From Nonomuraea candida (lineage in GTDB: Bacteria; Actinomycetota; Actinomycetes; Streptosporangiales; Streptosporangiaceae), in contig NZ_JOAG01000003.1 of the NCBI RefSeq assembly GCF_000725485.1, positions 186,001 to 250,000 on the forward strand: a DNA stretch of 64,000 bases. Reading direction: 5' to 3'. The notes beneath the pieces were generated by a model. The model was not told the DNA's origin. It worked only from the letters and a program-made list of their open reading frames with translations, and made no database searches. The position numbers and the translations under genes are program-made. Below, one piece after another: positions 34,008-41,546 of the stretch. Each line of letters starts with the position of its first letter. Positions within the stretch are counted from its first letter, which is position 1.

Positions 34008-35741
34008 TTGGCGGAGGAACCTCGCGCGCCGCTCGGGCGCATCGTCAAGCTGTTCGGCGCCTACCGCGGCCGCCTGGCCGTGGTCGCCTCGCTCATCGTG
34101 CTGTCCTCGCTGGTGTCGCTGGCCTCGCCCTTCCTGCTGCGTGAGGTGCTGGACGTGGCGATCCCGTCCAGGGACGCCGGGCTGCTGACACTGCTGGCGC
34201 TGGGCATGATCCTCGTGGCGATCACCACGAACGTCTTCGACGTGCTGCAGACGTTCGTCTCCACGAGCGTGGGCCAGCGGGTGATGCACGACCTGCGCAT
34301 CGCCGTCTACGGCCACCTGCAGCGCATGTCGCTGGCCTTCTTCACCAGGACCAGGACCGGCGAGGTGCAGTCGCGCATCGCCAACGACATCGGCGGCATG
34401 CAGCAGGTCGTCACCTCCACCGCCTCCTCCCTGGTCTCCAACCTCACCACCGTCATCGCCACCATCGTGGCGATGATCGCGCTCGACTGGCGGCTGACCG
34501 CGATCTCGCTCGTGCTGCTGCCGGTCTTCGTGTGGATCAGCCGCAAGGTCGGCGCCGAGCGCAAGCGCATCACCACCGAGCGGCAGCGCAAGCTGGCGGC
34601 CATCGCCTCCATGGTGCAGGAGTCGCTGTCGATCAGCGGCATCCTGCTGGGCCGCACGATGGGCCGCTCCGCCGAGCTGACCGAGCGCTTCGGCCGCGCC
34701 TCCGACGAGCTGGCCGACCTCGGCGTGCGCACCAGCATGGCCGGGCGCTGGCGGCAGGCCTCCATCCAGCTCGTCATGGCCGCGATGCCCGCCGTGATCT
34801 ACTGGGCCGTCGGCCACACCGGGGCGATCTCCGTGGGCACGCTGGTGGCCTTCACCACGCTGCAGACCGGCCTGTTCCGGCCCACGGTGTCGCTGCTGCG
34901 CCTCGGGGTCGAGGCGCAGACCTCACTGGCGCTGTTCGGGCGCATCTTCGAGTATCTGGACCTGCCGGTGGACATCCACCCGGGCACGCGCCGGCTGGAC
35001 GACGTACGCGGCGAGGTGCGCTTCGAGAACGTCGACTTCTCCTACGGCGACTCCCCCACCCTGACCGGCGTGGACCTCACCGTGCCCGCGGGCACCAGCC
35101 TGGCGGTGGTGGGCGAGACGGGCTCGGGCAAGACCACGCTGAGCTACCTGCCGCCCCGGCTCTACGACGTCACCGGCGGGCGGGTCACGATCGACGGGGT
35201 GGACGTGCGGGAGCTGACGTTCGAGACGCTAAGCGCGGCCGTCGGCGTGGTGTCGCAGGAGACGTACCTGTTCCACGCCTCGATCGCCGACAACCTGCGC
35301 TTCGCCCGGCCCTCGGCCACCGACGAGGAGCTGGAGGCGGCGGCGCGGGCCGCGCGCATCCACGACCACATCGCCGCGCTGCCCGACGGCTACGACACGA
35401 TGGTGGGCGAGCGCGGCTACCGCTTCTCCGGCGGGGAGAAGCAGCGCCTGGCCATCGCCCGCACGCTGCTGCGCGACCCTCCCGTGCTGATCCTCGACGA
35501 GGCCACCAGCGCCCTGGACACGCAGACCGAGAAGGCCGTGCAGGAGGCGCTCGACGGGCTGGCCAGGGGCCGTACGACGATCACGATCGCGCACCGCCTG
35601 TCGACCATCCGCGACGCGGACCAGATCGTCGTGCTCGACCGCGGGCGCGTCGTCGAGCGGGGCACCCACGAGGAGCTGATGGCCCGTGGCGGCCGGTACG
35701 CCGCCCTGGTGAGCCGCGACCAACCGGTCGAACTCGTCTAA
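34008..35741 (+). CDS. ABC exporter, fused permease and ATPase (half transporter)
   Basis: 577 aa. Six membrane helices in the first 300 residues (LAVVASLIVLSSLVSLASPF, LLTLLALGMILVAI, LTTVIATIVAMIAL, LTAISLVLLPVFVWI and others), then a nucleotide-binding domain with Walker A GETGSGKTT, signature FSGGEKQRLAIAR, Walker B VLILDEATSALD and H-loop TIAHRLSTI. It should dimerise and export a drug or lipid. The TTG start at 34008 follows GAGAGGAGG. The gene lies between a divergent MarR repressor and an MFS exporter, so the three look like one detoxification locus. Confidence 0.92.
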   Translation: MAEEPRAPLGRIVKLFGAYRGRLAVVASLIVLSSLVSLASPFLLREVLDVAIPSRDAGLLTLLALGMILVAITTNVFDVLQTFVSTSVGQRVMHDLRIAVYGHLQRMSLAFFTRTRTGEVQSRIANDIGGMQQVVTSTASSLVSNLTTVIATIVAMIALDWRLTAISLVLLPVFVWISRKVGAERKRITTERQRKLAAIASMVQESLSISGILLGRTMGRSAELTERFGRASDELADLGVRTSMAGRWRQASIQLVMAAMPAVIYWAVGHTGAISVGTLVAFTTLQTGLFRPTVSLLRLGVEAQTSLALFGRIFEYLDLPVDIHPGTRRLDDVRGEVRFENVDFSYGDSPTLTGVDLTVPAGTSLAVVGETGSGKTTLSYLPPRLYDVTGGRVTIDGVDVRELTFETLSAAVGVVSQETYLFHASIADNLRFARPSATDEELEAAARAARIHDHIAALPDGYDTMVGERGYRFSGGEKQRLAIARTLLRDPPVLILDEATSALDTQTEKAVQEALDGLARGRTTITIAHRLSTIRDADQIVVLDRGRVVERGTHEELMARGGRYAALVSRDQPVELV

Positions 35742-35756
35742 ACCACTTTTAAACGT

Positions 35757-35840
35757 GTCTTGCCTCACATTCCGGCCAGACCGGAATCCCGTCGCAGAAG
35801 AAGCGTGTTTGTTCCCGCGGTGCTTCTTCAAGGCAAGGAC
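35757..35840 (+). promoter_or_regulatory. Candidate structured RNA leader (three-way junction) enclosing the SD of an MFS exporter
   Basis: P1: 35757-35765 with 35831-35840 (9 bp, one bulged G). P2: ATTCCGG 35769-35775 with CCGGAAT 35781-35787, loop of 5. P3: GAAGAAGC 35797-35804 with GCTTCTTC 35822-35829, loop of 17. The junction strands are short (3, 9 and 1 bases). The 3' strand of P1 contains AAGGA (35835-35839), six bases before the GTG at 35846, so folding would hide the ribosome site. The helices are perfect and AT-richer than the surroundings. I do not match it to a known riboswitch class. Confidence 0.6.
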
Positions 35841-35845
35841 TTTTC

Positions 35846-37162
35846 GTGTCTCTGACATCCTCCACGTTCAGAGCCCTGCGTCATCACAATTACCGGCTCT
35901 GGGCGGGAGCGGACATCGTCTCCGTGACCGGCACCTGGATGCAGGTGCTGGGTGTCAACTGGCTCATCCTCACCATGACCGGGTCGGCGACCAGCGTCGG
36001 GCTGAGCCTAGTCATGCAGGCGCTGCCGACCCTGCTGCTGGGCATGTGGGGCGGCGCGCTCGCCGACCGGCTGCCCACCCGGCCCGTCGTGATCGCCGCG
36101 CAGCTCGGGCACGCCGCGCTCGCCGCCGCGCTGGCGGTGATCGCGCTGACGGACGTGCGCTCCGTGCTGCCCATCTACGCCGTGGCGCTGGCCGGCGGCA
36201 TCGTCGGCGCGCTGGGCGGGCCCGCGCTCGGCCGCTTCGGCGCCGAGGTGGTGCCGCCCGACGACCTGCCGAACGCGATGGCGCTCGGCTCGGTCCTCAA
36301 CTCCGCAGGCCGCATCCTGGGCATGAGCCTGGCGGGCGCGCTGTTGCCTGTCACCGGCAACGGCGGGCTGTTCGTGCTCAACGCGGCCAGCTTCTTCGTG
36401 GTCATCGCCGCCGTGCTGGTCATGCGGCGCGAGGAGTTCCACGTCCTGGCCGTCTCCGAGCGGCAGCCCGGCGCGGTGGCCGAGGGCCTGCGGTACGTGC
36501 TGCGCACCCCCTGGCTGCTCGTGGTCCTGGCGCTCTGGTTCGTCTCGGGCAGCCTCGGGCGCAACTTCCAGGTCACCATGGCCGCCATGAGCGCCGGCCC
36601 CCTGGCGGCGGGCGCCGGCGGGTACGGCCTGCTGTCCACGGTTTTCGCGGTCGGCACGGTGCTGGGCGGCTTCCTGGCCGCCACCCGGCCCCATCTGACG
36701 CTCAGGCTGCTGCTGGTCACGGCGTTCACGACCGGGGTGGCGCAGGCGCTGAGCGGGCTGATGCCGTCGCTGTGGACGTTCGCGGCCGTCATGCTGCCGA
36801 TCGCGGCCGGCGCGGTGGCCCTCGACACCACCGTCTCCGCCAGGGCGCAGCTCGACAGCCCGGAGGCGATGCGCGGCCGGGTGATCGCGGCCCTGTCCAT
36901 CGTCAGCGCGGCGGCGGGCGCGGTGGGCGGGCCGCTGCTCGGCCGGCTCAGCGACACGCTCGGGCCGCGCGTCGCGCTGGAGATCGGCGGCGTGGCCTGC
37001 GTGGCGGCGGCCCTGCTCGCCGCGGCGGGCCTGGCCAGGGTGTCCCGCCGCGCGGCCGGAGAGGCCGTCAGGGCTCCGGCCCTCGAAAGAGAGACCGTCA
37101 AGGCTCCGGCCCTCGAAAGAGAGACCGTCAAGGTCCCGCAGCCCGCCCTCGAGAACGCCTGA
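35846..37162 (+). CDS. MFS transporter (drug exporter type)
   Basis: 438 aa with 12 hydrophobic segments. It opens with FRALRHHNYRLWAGADIVSV and GTWMQVLGVNWLIL, typical of actinobacterial enterobactin/EntS-like or multidrug MFS exporters, and carries the loop motif GALADRLPTRPVV between helices 2 and 3. GTG 35846 with AAGGA upstream; this ribosome site is inside a three-helix leader structure. The last 25 residues are a duplicated APALERETVK, from a 30-bp tandem repeat. It lies 104 bases after the ABC exporter on the same strand, so both may be induced by the same compound, the second with added RNA-level control. Confidence 0.9.
   Translation: MSLTSSTFRALRHHNYRLWAGADIVSVTGTWMQVLGVNWLILTMTGSATSVGLSLVMQALPTLLLGMWGGALADRLPTRPVVIAAQLGHAALAAALAVIALTDVRSVLPIYAVALAGGIVGALGGPALGRFGAEVVPPDDLPNAMALGSVLNSAGRILGMSLAGALLPVTGNGGLFVLNAASFFVVIAAVLVMRREEFHVLAVSERQPGAVAEGLRYVLRTPWLLVVLALWFVSGSLGRNFQVTMAAMSAGPLAAGAGGYGLLSTVFAVGTVLGGFLAATRPHLTLRLLLVTAFTTGVAQALSGLMPSLWTFAAVMLPIAAGAVALDTTVSARAQLDSPEAMRGRVIAALSIVSAAAGAVGGPLLGRLSDTLGPRVALEIGGVACVAAALLAAAGLARVSRRAAGEAVRAPALERETVKAPALERETVKVPQPALENA
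37073..37132 (+). repeat. Two identical 30-bp units at the 3' end of the MFS gene
   Basis: 37073-37102 and 37103-37132 are identical and in frame, encoding APALERETVK twice in the cytoplasmic tail. Confidence 0.95.
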
Positions 37163-37207
37163 CCGCGGGTGCGCCTGACCCGTGAGGAAATTCTTCGTCA
37201 CCCCCCT

Positions 37208-37266
37208 TGGTTGCAATCCAGTGAAGAGGTAACCTGTAACTGAAGTTGGAGGTTACCTAGCAACCA
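37208..37266. promoter_or_regulatory. Nested inverted repeats upstream of hsp20
   Basis: Inner pair AGGTAACC (37227-37234) with GGTTACCT (37251-37258); outer pair TGGTTGC (37208-37214) with GCAACCA (37260-37266). They end just before the GAGGAGGG site (37269-37276). Either the operator of the MerR-type regulator encoded next, or a heat-sensitive leader hairpin. The HspR consensus (CTTGAGT/ACTCAAG) is not present. Confidence 0.5.
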
Positions 37267-37280
37267 GCGAGGAGGGTGGA

Positions 37281-37715
37281 ATGTTGTTGACCTCGATCGA
37301 TCCGTTCGTCCAGGAGTTCGAGCGGCAGTTCAACCGCCTGGCCCGCCAGACCTTCGACAACGGCGGCGCCGCCGTGATGCCGATGGACGGGCTACGCCGC
37401 GCCGACGACGTTCTCCTTCGGTTCGACCTTCCCGGCATCGACCCCGACTCCATCGAGGTCACGGTCGACCGCGGCGTCCTCAGCGTCAGCGCCCGCCGCG
37501 AGGAGGAGATCGCCGAGAACGAGCGGCTGTTCGTCCGGGAGCGCACGATGGGCACGTTCACCCGGCGTGTCTACCTGTCCGAGCACCTCGACAGCGACAA
37601 GATCGACGCGGGTTACGCCGATGGCGTGCTCACCGTCCGCATCCCGGTCCTCGAGCGGGCCAAGCCGCGCAAGGTGGCCATTCAGCGCGGTGAGACCAAG
37701 GCCATCAAGGCCTGA
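37281..37715 (+). CDS. Hsp20/alpha-crystallin small heat-shock protein
   Basis: 144 aa. The alpha-crystallin domain spans about 38-135, with VLLRFDLPGIDPDSIEVTVD, VLSVSARRE and the family signature YADGVLTVRIPV. These proteins hold unfolding proteins as an ATP-independent chaperone in large oligomers. ATG 37281 has a strong GAGGAGGG. A MerR-family gene follows 53 bases later, the common actinobacterial arrangement in which the regulator represses the chaperone. Nested inverted repeats precede the gene. Confidence 0.94.
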   Translation: MLLTSIDPFVQEFERQFNRLARQTFDNGGAAVMPMDGLRRADDVLLRFDLPGIDPDSIEVTVDRGVLSVSARREEEIAENERLFVRERTMGTFTRRVYLSEHLDSDKIDAGYADGVLTVRIPVLERAKPRKVAIQRGETKAIKA

Positions 37716-37768
37716 TGCGCGGTCCGGGGGCGGGCGTCCCCGCCCCCGAGCCACAAGGAGAGCACCAC

Positions 37769-38080
37769 ATGCCCGACCTGCCCTTCGACGACGAGCACGC
37801 ACCTCTCTACTCCCTCGGGCAGGTCGCGGAGATGCTGCAGGTCCAGCAGGCCTTCCTGAGGCGGCTCGACCAGCACGACGTCATCAGGCCGAGCCGGTCG
37901 AGCGGCGGCCAGCGGCGCTACTCGCGGCGTGACATCATCGTCGTCCAGCATGTGACGCGGATGGCCGAGGAGGGCATGACGCTCATCGCCATCCGCCGCA
38001 TCCTGGAACTGGAGCGCGAAGTCGCCACGCTGCGCCGCCAGCTCAAGGAGGCCCACGCCCGGCTGCGCGACTCGGAGTGA
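37769..38080 (+). CDS. MerR family (HspR-like) transcriptional regulator
   Basis: 103 aa. Winged helix start LYSLGQVAEMLQVQQAFLRR, then RPSRSSGGQRRYSRRDIIVV, followed by a short coiled coil (LELEREVATLRRQLKEAHAR) for dimerisation. No effector-binding domain, as in HspR-type members. ATG 37769 with AAGGAG. It follows hsp20 on the same strand, so autoregulation of the pair through the inverted repeats at 37208-37266 is likely (inference). Its TGA overlaps a possible GTG of the next frame. Confidence 0.88.
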   Translation: MPDLPFDDEHAPLYSLGQVAEMLQVQQAFLRRLDQHDVIRPSRSSGGQRRYSRRDIIVVQHVTRMAEEGMTLIAIRRILELEREVATLRRQLKEAHARLRDSE

Positions 38081-38139
38081 GCGAACCACCCCGGGCGTCG
38101 CGGGACGGCGGGGGGCGCGGGGGCGCGTACTCTCGTGGC

Positions 38140-39684
38140 GTGCACAACACCAGATACGCGCCCTCCGGCATGGTGTGCAGCGTCGACCACCTGGCCTCGT
38201 CGGCCGGGCTGGCGATGCTGGAGCGCGGAGGGTCGGCCGCCGACGCCGCCATCGCCGCGAACGCCGTGCTCGCCGTCGTCGCCCCGCACATGTGCGGTCT
38301 GGGCGGCGACCTGTTCGCCCTGGTCCACGACGGGAGCCGGGTGAGCGCGCTCAACGCCTCCGGACGGGCGGGGTCCGGCGCCGACCCCGCCCGGCTGCGC
38401 GCCGAGGGCCACACGCGCATGCCGCACCTGCACGACATCAGGTCCGTGCCCGTGCCCGGCTGCGTGGACGGCTGGGCCGCCCTGCACGCCGGGCACGGCC
38501 GCCTGCCCATGGCCGAGCTGCTCGCCCCCGCGATCCGGCTGGCGGAGGCCGGGTTCCCCGCCTCGCCGCTGATGGTGGCGGGCGCGGCCAACGCGGCCCG
38601 GCGGCCCGGCGGCGCCGACTTCGCCTCCGTACGCGCCGCGGGCGACCGCGTGACCAGGCCCGGCGTGGCCCGCGCGCTCACGGCCGTGGCCGAGCGCGGC
38701 CGGGACGGCTTCTACCTCGGCGAGTTCGGGGAGGGCCTGATCGGGCTGGGCGCCGGCGAGTTCACCGAGGCCGACCTGGCCGCCCCCGGCGCCGACTGGG
38801 TCGAGCCGCTCAAGACGCGCGCCTTCGGCCACGACGTCTGGTCGATGCCGCCCAACTCCCAGGGCTACCTGCTGCTGCGGTCCCTGGCCATCGCCGAGGG
38901 GCTCGACCTGCCCCGCTCGCCGCACCACCCCGCCTGGGCCCACCTGCTGGCCGAGGCCGCCAGGGTCGCCGGGCACGACCGGCTCGACGTGCTGCACGAG
39001 GGCGCCAAGGACCTGCTCGACCCGGCCGAGATCACCCGGCGGCGGGCGCTCATCGACCCCCGCTCCCGGCTGCGGCTGCGCGCCCCGGCCGCGGCGGGCG
39101 ACACGACCTACCTGTGCGTCATCGACGCCGACGGCAGGGGCGTCTCGCTCATCCAGTCGAACGCGGCCGGCTTCGGCAGCATGGTGTTCGAGCCGCGTAC
39201 CGGGATCAACCTCCACAACCGTGGCATCGGCTTCTCCCTCAAGCCCGGCCACCCCGCCGAGTACGGCCCCGGCAGGCGTCCGCCGCACACCCTCGCCCCC
39301 GCGCTGATCACCCGCCGCGACGGCACGCTCAGGTCCGTGGCGGGCACGATGGGCGGCGACGCGCAGCCCCAGATCCTGCTGCAGGTCATCACCCGCCTGC
39401 TGCGGCACGGCGAGGAGCCGGGCCCGGCGATCTCCGCGCCGCGCTGGCGGCTGGGCACCGGCGGCACGGGGTTCGACACCTGGGACGCGCCCGACGACGC
39501 CGTCATCGACCTGGAGGAGGGCGGGAGCTGGGGCGACGGCCTGGCGGCGCTGGGCCACCGGGTGGCGGCCCTGCCGTACGGCGGCTCGTTCGGCCACGCC
39601 CACCTGATCGACGTGCGCGAGGACGGCATGCTGGCCGGGGCGGCCGATCCGCGTTCGCTCGTCGGCGCCGCGATTGGACGCTGA
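38140..39684 (+). CDS. Gamma-glutamyltransferase-like Ntn hydrolase
   Basis: 514 aa. The family opening SVDHLASSAGLAMLERGGSA, then HMCGLGGDLFAL, the putative autoprocessing site around GDTTYLCVIDADG (new N-terminal Thr) and the downstream TLAPALITRRDG and MGGDAQPQILLQV are all visible. True GGTs transfer gamma-glutamyl groups from glutathione; many relatives have other or unknown amide substrates. There is no signal peptide, so it should act in the cytoplasm, unlike periplasmic GGT. I chose GTG 38140; a GTG at 38077 overlapping the MerR stop would add 21 low-complexity residues. Confidence 0.85.
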   Translation: MHNTRYAPSGMVCSVDHLASSAGLAMLERGGSAADAAIAANAVLAVVAPHMCGLGGDLFALVHDGSRVSALNASGRAGSGADPARLRAEGHTRMPHLHDIRSVPVPGCVDGWAALHAGHGRLPMAELLAPAIRLAEAGFPASPLMVAGAANAARRPGGADFASVRAAGDRVTRPGVARALTAVAERGRDGFYLGEFGEGLIGLGAGEFTEADLAAPGADWVEPLKTRAFGHDVWSMPPNSQGYLLLRSLAIAEGLDLPRSPHHPAWAHLLAEAARVAGHDRLDVLHEGAKDLLDPAEITRRRALIDPRSRLRLRAPAAAGDTTYLCVIDADGRGVSLIQSNAAGFGSMVFEPRTGINLHNRGIGFSLKPGHPAEYGPGRRPPHTLAPALITRRDGTLRSVAGTMGGDAQPQILLQVITRLLRHGEEPGPAISAPRWRLGTGGTGFDTWDAPDDAVIDLEEGGSWGDGLAALGHRVAALPYGGSFGHAHLIDVREDGMLAGAADPRSLVGAAIGR

Positions 39685-39707
39685 CCATCGGGGTAGCGAG
39701 CGTCCCC

Positions 39708-40262
39708 ATGGCTACGGACGTCATCACTCTCATCACGAAGGATCACAGGGTCGTGGAAGGCCTCTTCGAGAGGCTCAAGAAGAAGGAGGGCGACCAGCGG
39801 GCCACGGTCGCCGAGCTGCACGCCCTCCTCATCGCCCACGCGCGCGCCGAGGAGGACCGCGTCTACCCCGGCATCGACGCCCACCACAGCGTCGAGGAGC
39901 ACAAGGAGGCGGAGGTCCTGCTCGACTCCCTCGTACGCGCCGAACCGGGCACGGCGGAGTTCGCCAAGGCCCTCGACGCGCTCATCGAGTCGATCAACCA
40001 CCACGTCGAGGAGGAGGAGACCAAGCTCCTCCCCGCGCTGAAGAAGTCGGCCGACGCCAAGGAGCTGGAGCGGCTCGGCACGCTGTTCCAGCAGCGCCGC
40101 GCCGAGGAGCTGCGGGCGCTGTCCGGCGGGCCCTCCGGCACCGCCGGCGGCGAGGCCACCAAGGCCGAGCTGTACGAGCAGGCGCAGCGGGCCGACATCC
40201 CCGGCCGTTCGCAGATGGACAAGGAGGAGCTGGCCCAGGCGCTGCGGCAGGCCAAGTCCTAG
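39708..40262 (+). CDS. Hemerythrin-like HHE protein with C-terminal Rho-N/SAP-like segment
   Basis: 184 aa. The hemerythrin cation-binding pattern is clear in order: ITLITKDHRVVEGLFERL, ALLIAHARAEEDRVYPGI, SVEEHKEAEVLLDSL and INHHVEEEETKLLPAL, giving the repeated His and Glu ligands of a di-iron centre. A linker of Gly/Ala leads to a C-terminal unit (KAELYEQAQRADIPGRSQMD, then KEELAQALRQA) like the small Rho-N/SAP-like fold that binds nucleic acid in other proteins. Such actinobacterial proteins are linked to redox or stress response. ATG 39708 lies just after the GGT stop. Confidence 0.85.
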   Translation: MATDVITLITKDHRVVEGLFERLKKKEGDQRATVAELHALLIAHARAEEDRVYPGIDAHHSVEEHKEAEVLLDSLVRAEPGTAEFAKALDALIESINHHVEEEETKLLPALKKSADAKELERLGTLFQQRRAEELRALSGGPSGTAGGEATKAELYEQAQRADIPGRSQMDKEELAQALRQAKS

Positions 40263-40295
40263 GATTCCGGCCCGCACCATGGGTAGGGGTGGAAT

Positions 40296-40619
40296 ATGAC
40301 CGAAACACCTCCGAACCGGCACGGCATGGCGGACGAGCAGGAGATCGAAGTCACGGAATGGACCGATGACCTCGGCCTCCGCCACGAGGTCGTCGGCGAC
40401 GACCCCCGGCACAGGGACACGCTCGACGAGCGGCTGCGGCGGGAGGCTCCCGAGCGGCTGCACGAGCCCCGTCCCAAGCACCGGCTGACGCAGCCGGACG
40501 AGGGGCTCGGGCCGGACCGGGACGGCGAGGAGATCGGCGCGGACTACCTCGACGACAACGACGACATGTCCGCCGAGGAGCGGGCGGTCCGCATCGATCC
40601 CGAGGACAACCTCACGTGA
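40296..40619 (+). CDS. Small acidic protein, DUF5709-like
   Basis: 107 aa, strongly acidic and probably disordered. The segment RHRDTLDERLRREAPE and the tail ADYLDDNDDMSAEERAVR resemble actinobacterial stress-related DUF5709 proteins (from memory, tentative). It has no membrane helix or signal. Its last codons overlap by eight bases with the end of the convergent HAD gene. It follows the hemerythrin-like gene closely (33 bases) and may share its transcript. Confidence 0.65.
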   Translation: MTETPPNRHGMADEQEIEVTEWTDDLGLRHEVVGDDPRHRDTLDERLRREAPERLHEPRPKHRLTQPDEGLGPDRDGEEIGADYLDDNDDMSAEERAVRIDPEDNLT

Positions 40620-41265
40620 GCCGCCGCAGGGCGGGCAGCAGGGCGTGCAGGTCGTCGACGATCACGTCGGCGGCCTGTGCCTGCGGCCGCTCGGCGTGCA
40701 GGTAACCCCACGGGCCGCGGCGCAGCAGCGCGGTCCGCATGCCCGCCGCGGCGGCCGGCAGCACGTCGTTGTCCAGCCGGTCCCCCACGTAGAGGATCTC
40801 GCCGGGCTCGCGGCCCGCGACCGCGGCGACCTTGGCGAAGAAGCCCGCCTCCGGCTTGGCGACGCCCCAGCCGTCGGAGGTGTGCACGGAGTCGGCGGGC
40901 AGGTCCATGGCGACCAGGGCGTCATAGGCCCGGCGCGGCTGGTTGCCCGCGATGATCACCTGGTGGCCGGCGGCGCGGATGGCGGACAGGGCCGCGCGCA
41001 CGTCGGGGTAGAGGTCGTCGGCGTCGAAGTGGTTGCGCAGGCCGTCGGGGTCGTCGCGTTCCCAGGCCGCCTCCTCGGCGTCGAGGTCGAGGCCGGGGCG
41101 CAGCAGGCGGAAGGCGTCGGTGTGGGGGCGGTCGAGCGCGGCCATCCCGCCGAGCGCGCCCATCAGCACGAACGGGCTCACGCCCAGCCGCGCGGCCCAG
41201 CGCGACCAGATGCGCGTCTCGCTGATCAGCGTCTCCCCGACGTCGAACACCACTGCTGCGATCAT
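40612..41265 (-). CDS. HAD-family hydrolase
   Basis: 217 aa. Motif I is VVFDVGETLI (Asp8, although the second Asp of DxD is replaced by Glu in the D-x-G-E form found in some HADs), motif II is VIIAGNQP, Lys is in VAKPEAGFF and motif IV is ILYVGDRLDNDVLPA. A cap domain lies between. Likely a small-molecule phosphatase or dehalogenase-like enzyme. ATG 41265 has GGGGGA upstream. The replaced Asp in motif I may alter the leaving-group chemistry; substrate unknown. Confidence 0.83.
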   Translation of the reverse strand: MIAAVVFDVGETLISETRIWSRWAARLGVSPFVLMGALGGMAALDRPHTDAFRLLRPGLDLDAEEAAWERDDPDGLRNHFDADDLYPDVRAALSAIRAAGHQVIIAGNQPRRAYDALVAMDLPADSVHTSDGWGVAKPEAGFFAKVAAVAGREPGEILYVGDRLDNDVLPAAAAGMRTALLRRGPWGYLHAERPQAQAADVIVDDLHALLPALRRLT

Positions 41266-41546
41266 CGATCCCCCAAGCTTCCCGTCTCGCCACGCGGGCC
41301 CGGCTCCCTCGCGAGCACCGGGCAAACCATCCGCAAGGGGAAATCCTTTCACGCGCCCGGCACCCGCCGGCGCGCCAGGGGGCCGATCCACGAGACCGGC
41401 CCCGCCACCTGAGGGCGCGGCGGGCCGCATGTCAGGGACCCGCGGGTCCCGGGGCCGCGCGCCGGGAACCGCGCGTCCAGGGACCGCGCCCGGGAACCGC
41501 GCGTCCAGGGACCGCGCCCGGGAATCGCGCGTCCGCCGGCCGCGCG
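41266..41546. repeat. Intergenic region with 28-bp tandem repeat
   Basis: Units of 28 bases begin at 41464, 41492 and 41520 (third cut at about 41534), immediately after the minus-strand hrpA stop. The remainder of the 281-base gap shows no gene. Confidence 0.8.

Noticed and set aside
35755..37185. Alternative long frame through the MFS gene from a GTG at 35755
   Set aside because: Out-of-frame shadow; the MFS protein in the other frame has clear membrane helices.
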